A DNA stretch of 11,792 bases from WJLY01 sp964399265 (GTDB taxonomy: Bacteria; Joyebacterota; Joyebacteria; Joyebacterales; Joyebacteraceae), in NCBI GenBank assembly GCA_964399265.1, contig CAYNQF010000079.1, positions 1 through 11,792 on the forward strand, given 5' to 3'. The notes beneath the pieces were generated by a model. The model was not told the DNA's origin. It searched no databases and saw only the letters and a list, made by a program, of their open reading frames with translations. This document shows, piece by piece, positions 6,392-11,792 of this stretch; within the stretch, counting starts at the first letter, position 1; each line of letters begins with the position of its first letter. The translations under genes were made by a program, and so were the position numbers.

Positions 6392-7326
6392 GGCCGCTCC
6401 CTGTCGAAGTAGGACCTATAGTACAGGGTTTGCCCCTGCCGCACAAGCTCTAAGAGGCCTTCCTGCGCCATCGCATCAAGAATCTTCGCAGCCGCCGCCA
6501 GACTTGAACCGGCCACGCGAGCCACGTCCTCCACGGTGATCGGACGCCGCGAAGCCATCTCGAGTATTCGTTCGGATGTGGACGCCTGTTGATCGACGAG
6601 CGCCCGAGCTGACGACGGAGCGATTATTTCGGTCGCCGGACCGAGCCGCCCTGCGATCTCCTTCAACCGTTCGCGGCTCACCGGCATGGCGGACACGTCG
6701 GCCGGCGGACGCACGACGGTATTCAGTTGAACCCGGTCGGGGCCTATCGCGCGCACGGCTTCGGTGAGTCGCTCTATCTCACCGTAATCGTCGTTCATGC
6801 CTTCCACTATGAGTGTCTCCAACCACACCTCACCTGCGAATCCCGAGGTGAAGTCGACGAGTCCCTCAACGATGCGTGCCGGATCGAGCGAAGGGTGGGG
6901 ACGGTTCACCTTGCGAAACGCCTCCGGAGACACCGCGTCCAGCGACGGCACCACGACAGAGGCGCCGGAGACGGCCTCCCTGACGTACGGGTCCGTCAGC
7001 AGGCTGCCATTAGTGAGCACCGCAACAGGAACGGACGAGAGGCGCTTCGCTTCCTCTATTAGATGTCCGATGTCGGAAGACAGAGTTGGCTCGCCCGAGC
7101 CCGAGAACGTAACGAAGTCCAGCTTCGGCCGCTCGCTCAGGCGCGCCTCGAGCTCGGCCAGGATCTCGTCGGGGTCGACGTACCGGCACCGGGAGACCGT
7201 CCGGTCCGTCGTCGGACCGAGTTCGCAGTAGACGCAGTCCATCGTGCAGGTCTTCGGCACAACCGGGTCTACTCCCAGCGAGAGCCCGAGCCGTCTTGAG
7301 GGAACCGGCCCAAACACGTGCTTCAT
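6388..7326 (-). CDS. Radical-SAM protein of the COG0731 (TYW1-like Fe-S oxidoreductase) type with C-terminal winged helix
   Basis: The 312-residue product opens with FGPVPSRRLG (5-14), a hallmark of bacterial COG0731 proteins. The cluster motif CTMDCVYC follows (C27, C31, C34), then GSGEPT (76-81) in place of GGEP. Residues 250-307 look like a winged-helix or DprA-type wHTH domain, and the catalytic half lies at 1-240. The group is distantly related to the wyosine-synthesis enzyme TYW1, but bacteria do not make wyosine and the true reaction is unknown. The start ATG has an excellent GGAGGAGG (7331-7338) 4 nt upstream and overlaps the thiD stop by 4 nt (ATGA). It overlaps the NrdG-like gene by 4 nt on the other side. 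Tight coupling on both sides suggests that the three products are needed together. Confidence 0.85.
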   Translation of the reverse strand: MKHVFGPVPSRRLGLSLGVDPVVPKTCTMDCVYCELGPTTDRTVSRCRYVDPDEILAELEARLSERPKLDFVTFSGSGEPTLSSDIGHLIEEAKRLSSVPVAVLTNGSLLTDPYVREAVSGASVVVPSLDAVSPEAFRKVNRPHPSLDPARIVEGLVDFTSGFAGEVWLETLIVEGMNDDYGEIERLTEAVRAIGPDRVQLNTVVRPPADVSAMPVSRERLKEIAGRLGPATEIIAPSSARALVDQQASTSERILEMASRRPITVEDVARVAGSSLAAAAKILDAMAQEGLLELVRQGQTLYYRSYFDRERP

Positions 7327-8123
7327 CGGTCCTCCTCCGGCGCCGCCGCCATGTGGTCGACGAGAGCGCTGCCGTGGCCCATACTGAGCCTCGCCTCGAT
7401 GCCGCGCGTCACGTACTCCTTGGCCAGCCGGACCGACTCGCCGAGGCCGCGTCCGAGTGCCAGCCAGCACGCGACGGCCGCCGAGAGCGTGCAGCCGGTG
7501 CCGTGCACCTGCCCGGCACTTATCCTGGGCGACGTCAGCCAGACGCTCGACGCTCCATCGTAGAGGAGGTCGGTCGCGTCGCCCTCCAGATGTCCTCCCT
7601 TTATAAGGACGGCGGCCGCGCCGGCTTCGTGAATGGCCCTCGCCGCCGCCTCCATTGTGTCTCTGCCCGTCACGTCCACACCAGAAAGCACGGCGGCCTC
7701 CGGAACGTTGGGGGTAACGAGCATCGCGAGCGGCATCAGCCTCTCGCGCAGCACGCCTACGGCGTCGTCCTCGATCAGAGCCGCGCCGGACGTGGCCACC
7801 ATCACCGGGTCCACCACGAGACGTCGCAGACCGTTCCTCTCGACGGCTCCCGCGACGGCCTCTATGATACGGGCGTTCGAGAGCATCCCGGTCTTGGCCG
7901 CATCGATATCGAGGTCCTCCGCAACGGCGTCGATCTGTGCCGCAACAAGCGAGGGGGACAGGTCGGCGCTGTCGGTCACGCCCAGCGTATTCTGCGCCGT
8001 GACCGACGTGAGCGCGACCGTCCCGTAGACGCCCAGGGCGCACATCGTCTTGAGGTCGGCCTCTATCCCCGCGCCGCCGGATGAGTCGGAACCGGCAATC
8101 GTCAGTACGACCGCTCTTCTCAT
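7323..8123 (-). CDS. thiD: Hydroxymethylpyrimidine / phosphomethylpyrimidine kinase
   Basis: ThiD phosphorylates HMP to HMP-P and then to HMP-PP, the pyrimidine substrate of ThiE. The 266-residue ribokinase-fold product shows TIAGSDSSGGAGIEADLKT (8-26), VVDPVMVATSG (103-113), TPNVPEA (137-143), IKGGH (174-178) and the HGTGCTLSAA anion-hole motif (207-216). The length is normal and no key residue is missing. The ATG at 8123 has GGAAGG (8128-8133) 4 nt upstream. It is the first gene of a three-gene minus-strand operon with two radical-SAM genes. Unlike the thiE operon, its leader shows no THI box. Confidence 0.97.
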   Translation of the reverse strand: MRRAVVLTIAGSDSSGGAGIEADLKTMCALGVYGTVALTSVTAQNTLGVTDSADLSPSLVAAQIDAVAEDLDIDAAKTGMLSNARIIEAVAGAVERNGLRRLVVDPVMVATSGAALIEDDAVGVLRERLMPLAMLVTPNVPEAAVLSGVDVTGRDTMEAAARAIHEAGAAAVLIKGGHLEGDATDLLYDGASSVWLTSPRISAGQVHGTGCTLSAAVACWLALGRGLGESVRLAKEYVTRGIEARLSMGHGSALVDHMAAAPEEDR

Positions 8124-8154
8124 CGTTCCTTCCGTTCCCGTCGCGCCCTTCCGG

Positions 8155-8174
8155 ACCGACCCTCTCGGGCCGGT
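8155..8174 (-). other. GAGA-tetraloop hairpin in the thiD leader
   Basis: Read on the minus strand, ACCGGCCC (8167-8174) pairs with GGGTCGGT (8155-8162) in an 8-bp stem with one G-U wobble, capped by GAGA, a GNRA tetraloop. On the plus strand the same stem has an A-C mismatch, so the structure favours the thiD transcript. It starts 31 nt before the thiD ATG. It might be a translational control element or chance. Confidence 0.35.
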
Positions 8175-8419
8175 GCGCCCGTCACTCTCCCGCCGTGCCG
8201 GACGTCCTGCTCGGTCGTGCCGGCGAATTCAGGTTGCCCGGAGCGTGCCGTCGGTGCTATCGTCGTTCGCTTGAGGCGCGCGGCGCCCGCCAGGGGTCGC
8301 CCGCACGCGGTTCCCCATTCTAGGTTCGCGGACGCGCTCGAGCAATGCTCTTGTCGCGTCCGTACGGCGTCCGGCGCGGCGGCCTGCCGCATCGCGCCAG
8401 CACGGAACGCGGCCCTTGT

Positions 8420-8433
8420 CCGCCGGCCGGCGG
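8420..8433. repeat. Perfect palindrome just upstream of the dehydrogenase operon
   Basis: CCGCCGGCCGGCGG is exactly self-complementary, and pairing extends to 8417-8436 (TGT with GCA, one G-T). It ends 5 nt before the AAGGAG (8441-8446) that serves the TTG start. It could be a repressor site or a stem that limits access to the ribosome binding site. In GC-rich DNA a 14-nt palindrome is unusual but not decisive. Confidence 0.35.
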
Positions 8434-8456
8434 GCACATGAAGGAGCAGTCGTCTC

Positions 8457-9923
8457 TTGAGGATAGAGAGACACCCGATCCTCGAGTTCAAGAGGGGACG
8501 CGAGATAGAGTTCGAGCTCGACGGCCGGACTCTCAAAGGATACGAGGGTGACACGATCGCCTCGGCCATCCACGCCGCGGGCGTGAGGGTCCTGCGCAAG
8601 AGCGTCAGGCTGGGAAGGCCGCGCGGTTTCTTCTGCGCCATCGGGCGCTGCTCGTCCTGCCTCATGACCGTCAACGACGTTCCCAATGTTATGACGTGCG
8701 TCACGCCGCTGCGTGCGGGCATGAAGGTCCGGACGCAGCACGACAAGGGTCACATCGCTCCCGAACAGGCATTCACCGCAAGCGCCGGAGAACCCCGCGA
8801 CCTCGGCAGGGCCCAGCTGGCCGTGGTCGGCGCCGGCCCCGCGGGACTCTCCGCGGCGATAGCCGCGGGCCGACTCGGTGCCGGTTCGCTCGTCATCGAC
8901 GAGAACGAGGTTCCGGGGGGCCAGCTCATCAAGCAGACCCACATGTTCTTCGGTTCGCGCGAGCACTACGCGAGGGTCCGAGGCGTCGACATCGGAAGCA
9001 GGCTCGTCGAGGAGCTGGGAGAGCTTCCGTCGAAGCTCATGCTCGGCACGACCGTCATCGGCCTCTACGGCGACGGGACGCTGTCTCTGCTTAGAGAGGG
9101 ACGGCATCACAGGCTGACGGCCGAGGCCATCGTTCTCGCTACGGGCGCGTCCGAGAACATGCTGGCGTTCCCGGGAAGCGACCTCCCCGGCGTCTACGGC
9201 GCGGGCGCCGTTCAGACCCTCATGAACGTCCACGGTGTGGTGCCGGGCGACCGGGTCCTGATGATCGGAGCCGGCAACATCGGTCTCATCGTGGCGTACC
9301 AGCTGCTGCAGGCCGGCGTCGAGGTGGCGGCCGTCATCGAGGGCCTGCCCGAGATCGGCGGCTATCACGTTCACGCCGCCAAGATCCGCCGCGCGGGAGT
9401 GCCGATCAGGACGTCTCACACGATCTTGAGAGCCGAGGGCGCCGAGCGCGTAGAGCGTGCCGTGGTGGCCAGGATCGACGAGTGCTGGCAGCCGGTGCCC
9501 GGCAGCGAGGAGGAACTCGAGGTCGACACGGTCTGCCTCGCCGTGGGCCTCTCGCCCAACTGCGAGCTGGCGCTCATGGCCGGCTGCGAGGAGGCGTACG
9601 TGGCCGACCTGGGCGGCCGCGTCGCCGTGCACCATCCCGATCTCGAGACCACGATGAGCAACGTGTTCATAGCCGGCGACGCCTCGGGCATAGAGGAGGC
9701 ATCGACGGCGATGCTCGAAGGACGCCTGGCAGGGCTCGCGGCGGCGGAGAGGATCGTTCCCGGTATCGACAGGACGGCGCTCGAGGCGATGAGGAGCGAG
9801 GCCGTGGCGGGCCTGGAGGCGCTGAGGGCCGGCCCGTTCGGCCGGCGTCCGAGGGCGGGCAAGGAAGCGATGTTCGGGATCGCTCGAGCAAGGAAGGAGG
9901 CCGGGCGTGCCGTACAGGAGTGA
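8457..9923 (+). CDS. Amine/proline-type dehydrogenase, [2Fe-2S]-FAD-NAD subunit
   Basis: The 488-residue product is a fusion. Residues 10-95 form a [2Fe-2S] domain of the Fer2_4/HcnA type, with C60, C65, C68 and C81 as the four ligands. Residues 119-440 form a two-dinucleotide oxidoreductase, with GAGPAG (125-130) for FAD, GAGNIG (271-276) for NAD(P) and VFIAGDAS (403-410) as the second FAD contact. E295 after the second Rossmann strand favours NAD over NADP. This architecture matches sarcosine oxidase alpha N-terminal regions and the alpha subunit of multimeric dye-linked L-proline or D-hydroxyproline dehydrogenases. The start is TTG: an in-frame TGA at 8439 excludes anything earlier, and AAGGAG (8441-8446) lies 10 nt upstream. 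It probably receives electrons from the Fe-S subunits encoded downstream. Confidence 0.85.
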   Translation: MRIERHPILEFKRGREIEFELDGRTLKGYEGDTIASAIHAAGVRVLRKSVRLGRPRGFFCAIGRCSSCLMTVNDVPNVMTCVTPLRAGMKVRTQHDKGHIAPEQAFTASAGEPRDLGRAQLAVVGAGPAGLSAAIAAGRLGAGSLVIDENEVPGGQLIKQTHMFFGSREHYARVRGVDIGSRLVEELGELPSKLMLGTTVIGLYGDGTLSLLREGRHHRLTAEAIVLATGASENMLAFPGSDLPGVYGAGAVQTLMNVHGVVPGDRVLMIGAGNIGLIVAYQLLQAGVEVAAVIEGLPEIGGYHVHAAKIRRAGVPIRTSHTILRAEGAERVERAVVARIDECWQPVPGSEEELEVDTVCLAVGLSPNCELALMAGCEEAYVADLGGRVAVHHPDLETTMSNVFIAGDASGIEEASTAMLEGRLAGLAAAERIVPGIDRTALEAMRSEAVAGLEALRAGPFGRRPRAGKEAMFGIARARKEAGRAVQE

Positions 9924-10407
9924 TGGCGCACTCGGGCCGGTCGACCTGCGCGACCGGATGCCCTCGACGGAGCGGCTCAGGCGCGGGCCCGCCATCGTGA
10001 TCGAGTGTGTAGAGAACATCCCCTGCAATCCTTGCGTGGCCGCATGTCCCAGGCAGGCCATATCGATAGAGGGCGACATCAACGGCACGCCGGCCGTCGA
10101 CTACGATCTCTGCAACGGCTGCGGCATCTGCTTGTCGGCCTGTCCGGGGCTGGCGATCTTCGCGATCGACGCCTCCGGCGGAGGCGACACGGCCACGGTC
10201 ATGCTCCCGTACGAGTACACTCCCCTGCCCGAGGTCGGCGAGCGCGTGACCGCGGTCGACCGGAGCGGAGAGGTCGTGTGTCCGGCGAAGGTGGTCCGCG
10301 TGCTGAACACGAAGGCAATGGACAGGACGCCGATCGTGTCGATCGAGGTACCGAAGGACAAGGTGATGGAAGTAAGACACTTCGTCAGAGGGAGCGAACG
10401 CAGATGA
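9907..10407 (+). CDS. 2x[4Fe-4S] ferredoxin-type subunit of the dehydrogenase
   Basis: The 166-residue product carries two cluster motifs. The second is canonical: C69, C72, C75, C79 followed by Pro. The first is offset: C40, C43 and C47 followed by Pro, with the fourth Cys at C34 instead of 37 (CVENIPCNPCVAACP). This arrangement occurs in ferredoxin subunits of such dehydrogenase operons. The C-terminal half (about 90-166) has no cysteine cluster and looks like a beta-rich interaction domain. Its GTG start has AGGAGG (9895-9900) 6 nt upstream and overlaps the previous gene by 17 nt. An ATG at 9958 is a weaker alternative. Role: electron transfer between the amine-oxidising and NAD-binding subunits. 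Confidence 0.82.
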   Translation: MPYRSDGALGPVDLRDRMPSTERLRRGPAIVIECVENIPCNPCVAACPRQAISIEGDINGTPAVDYDLCNGCGICLSACPGLAIFAIDASGGGDTATVMLPYEYTPLPEVGERVTAVDRSGEVVCPAKVVRVLNTKAMDRTPIVSIEVPKDKVMEVRHFVRGSERR

Positions 10408-10682
10408 AGGACGACGTCATCATCTGCAGGTGCGAGGACGTGACCTACGGTCAGATCGTGGAAGCGATCGACAGCGGCCTCACCACCACCGAGGAGATCA
10501 AGCGCGTGCTCCGGTGCGGCATGGGACCGTGCCAGGGCCGCACCTGCTCCCGTCTCATCACGCGCATCATCGCCGAGAGGACGGGACGCTGCGTCGAGGA
10601 GATTGGCTACCCGGTCGTGAGGCCTCCCGTGAGGCCGGTCGAGATCGGCATTCTGGCGGGCGACGATGAAGAAGAGCGCTGA
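10404..10682 (+). CDS. BFD-like [2Fe-2S]-binding subunit
   Basis: The 92-residue product starts IICRCEDVT and has C8, C10, C38 and C43, the ligand pattern of bacterioferritin-associated-ferredoxin-like domains. GPCQGRTC (41-48) adds C48 as in enzyme-associated members. In nitrite reductases and in sarcosine/proline dehydrogenases, this domain carries a [2Fe-2S] cluster. Here it is a separate small subunit, corresponding to the gamma-type subunit of heterotetrameric proline dehydrogenases (assignment by architecture). The start overlaps the ferredoxin stop by 4 nt (ATGA), and the end overlaps the next gene by 17 nt, so the subunits are probably made in fixed ratio. Confidence 0.85.
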   Translation: MKDDVIICRCEDVTYGQIVEAIDSGLTTTEEIKRVLRCGMGPCQGRTCSRLITRIIAERTGRCVEEIGYPVVRPPVRPVEIGILAGDDEEER

Positions 10683-11792
10683 CTGCGTCATAATCGGCGG
10701 AGGGGTCGTCGGAACGGCGATCGCCTACTACCTTGCCGGCCACGGCATGCGCGACGTCGTGGTCGTCGAGTCCGGCTATCTCTCCTGCGGCGCGACGGGA
10801 CGCTGCGGCGGCGGCATCCGCCAGCAGTGGAGCACGGAGGCCAACACCGAGTTGGCGATCGAGAGCGTAAGGCTCTTCAAGTCGCTCGAGGAGGAACTGG
10901 ACGCCGACATCGAGTTCCTGCAGGGCGGCTACCTCGTTCTCGCCTACACCGAAGAGGACGAGCTCCAGTTCGCGAAGAACGTCGAGCTGCAGAGAAGACT
11001 CGGGCTCGACGTCCGTGCTCTCTCGCCCTTCGAGATCAGCACCGAGGTCACGGGGTACCTGAACACGGACGGCATCAGGATGGCGACGTGGTGTCCCGAG
11101 GACGCCAGCGCCAACCCGTTCCTCACGACCCAGGCCTACGGTGAGGCGGCCGCCGCACGCGGCGTCGACATCGAGCTGTTCACGAAAGTCGAGCGGATAC
11201 TCGTCGAGGACGGCAGGGTCGCCGGAGTGGAGACGGACAAGGGCGTCGTCTCCTCCCCCATCGTCGTGCTCGCCGCCGGCAGCCACTCGGTGGGTCTGGC
11301 CAGGACGGCCGGTATCGATCTGCCGATCTCCCCTTACAGGAGGGAGATCCTGGTGACGGAGCCGCTGGAGCGATTCTTCGATCCGATGATCATCTCGTTC
11401 AGCTTCGGGATCTACTTCCGCCAGGTGAGGCACGGATCGGTCATAGGGGGGTTCGCCGACCCGGACGAGCCCGCCGGCATCAACGAGAGGTCGAGCCTCG
11501 ACTTCTTGGTCGAGATGTCGAGGAAGCTCACCCACATGATGCCGGTCCTGAGGCCGGTCAAGATCGTGCGGCAGTGGGCGGGGATGTACGACGTGACGCC
11601 CGACGCTCAGCCCATACTGGGACCGACCGACGGGCTCGAGGGCCTGATACATGCCAGCGGCTTCTCGGGACACGGGTTCATGATCGCGCCCAAGGTCGCG
11701 CAGCTCGTGGCGCAGTCTGTTGTCGGGGAAGAACCGGACCTGGACATCGAGAGGCTGAACCTGCGCAGGTTCGAGAGCGGCCAGGTCACGCT
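10666..11792 (+). CDS. DAO-family FAD-dependent amine/amino-acid dehydrogenase subunit, C-terminus cut by window
   Basis: 375 residues are visible and the frame is still open at the edge; family length suggests that only a few residues are missing. GGGVVG (11-16) binds FAD, E35 ends the second Rossmann strand, GATGRCGGGIRQQ (42-54) is the second FAD region, and SGFSGHGFMIAPK (331-343) is the conserved C-terminal FAD contact. This fits the D-amino-acid-oxidase/SoxB/HcnC/proline-dehydrogenase beta group, which oxidises a secondary amine or amino acid to the imine. Proline, hydroxyproline, sarcosine, glycine or an opine are all possible; I cannot tell which. The Cys in GRCGG takes the place of the Asn usual in GRNAGG. 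The ATG lies within the end of the BFD-like gene, 17 nt overlap, with only a weak GGCGGG upstream. Confidence 0.85.
   Translation, partial: MKKSADCVIIGGGVVGTAIAYYLAGHGMRDVVVVESGYLSCGATGRCGGGIRQQWSTEANTELAIESVRLFKSLEEELDADIEFLQGGYLVLAYTEEDELQFAKNVELQRRLGLDVRALSPFEISTEVTGYLNTDGIRMATWCPEDASANPFLTTQAYGEAAAARGVDIELFTKVERILVEDGRVAGVETDKGVVSSPIVVLAAGSHSVGLARTAGIDLPISPYRREILVTEPLERFFDPMIISFSFGIYFRQVRHGSVIGGFADPDEPAGINERSSLDFLVEMSRKLTHMMPVLRPVKIVRQWAGMYDVTPDAQPILGPTDGLEGLIHASGFSGHGFMIAPKVAQLVAQSVVGEEPDLDIERLNLRRFESGQVT

Larger units (their letters stand above)
8124..8456. other. 333-nt divergent control region between thiD and the dehydrogenase operon
   Basis: No gene is visible. The thiD side holds a GNRA-capped hairpin (8155-8174), and the dehydrogenase side holds a perfect palindrome (8420-8433) before the Shine-Dalgarno sequence. 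A weak plus-strand promoter match is TTGCCC (8233-8238) with TATCGT 18 nt later, too poor to list separately. I see no THI box or glycine-riboswitch core on either strand. Confidence 0.55.

Noticed and set aside
8124..8456. A second TPP riboswitch or a glycine riboswitch in the divergent region
   Set aside because: Neither strand has the CTGAGA...ACCTGA...GCGTAGGGA series, nor a recognisable glycine-aptamer core.
8229..10088. A 619-codon open frame on the minus strand
   Set aside because: It lies antisense to the dehydrogenase subunit gene, whose translation shows clear cofactor motifs. The antisense translation is Arg/His/Asp-rich with no domain, as expected for shadow frames in GC-rich DNA.
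1..11792. CRISPR array, insertion sequence, tRNA, rRNA or phage genes
   Set aside because: No regularly spaced repeats, no transposase or integrase motif, no terminal inverted repeats flanking a gene, and no cloverleaf or rRNA core seen on reading both strands.

Overview
The window is GC-rich bacterial DNA (or, less likely, archaeal) with densely packed, co-oriented genes. GTG and TTG starts and 1-17 nt overlaps are common, and Arg is often encoded by AGG/AGA. Two radical-SAM enzymes, an NrdG-type activase and a multi-cluster Fe-S amine dehydrogenase point to an anaerobic or facultative organism. The TPP riboswitch and Shine-Dalgarno sequences favour a bacterium, perhaps from an uncultured high-GC lineage. 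I cannot name the taxon.

Layout. (1) 1-61, minus: the start of a lysine-rich, histone-H1-like protein, with a promoter-like TTGACA element and a leader of about 200 nt. (2) 77-623: non-coding, with a UUCG-capped hairpin just after the next gene's stop codon. (3) 624-2018, minus: a beta-CASP metallo-beta-lactamase-fold nuclease. (4) 2212-2290, plus: a clear TPP riboswitch (THI element) leading a tight operon. The operon holds thiE, a zinc-ribbon Nudix hydrolase, an AIR-synthase/ThiL/HypE-fold protein, a possible 23-codon ORF and a multipass membrane protein. It ends at a strong bidirectional terminator (5627-5650). (5) 5678-8123, minus: thiD, then a COG0731-type radical-SAM protein, then an NrdG-like radical-SAM activase, joined by 4-nt ATGA and GTGA overlaps. 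(6) 8457-11792, plus: a four-gene operon for a heteromeric dye-linked proline/sarcosine/hydroxyproline-type dehydrogenase. It encodes a [2Fe-2S]-FAD-NAD subunit, a 2x[4Fe-4S] ferredoxin, a BFD-like [2Fe-2S] protein and a DAO-family FAD subunit cut by the window edge.

How they work together. ThiD makes HMP-PP and ThiE couples it to the thiazole phosphate to give thiamine phosphate. The AIR-synthase-fold protein is a candidate for the last step (TMP kinase), but its nucleotide-site motifs are not canonical ThiL. The Nudix protein may clean up or salvage thiamine-related diphosphates (inference). In region 6, the DAO-family subunit would oxidise a secondary amine or amino acid, and electrons would pass through the Fe-S subunits to the NAD-binding subunit.

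I see no defence system, CRISPR array, mobile element, tRNA or rRNA. The least explained parts are the radical-SAM pair coupled to thiD, the non-canonical ThiL-like protein with its Nudix and membrane partners, and the 23-codon ORF set between two operon genes.
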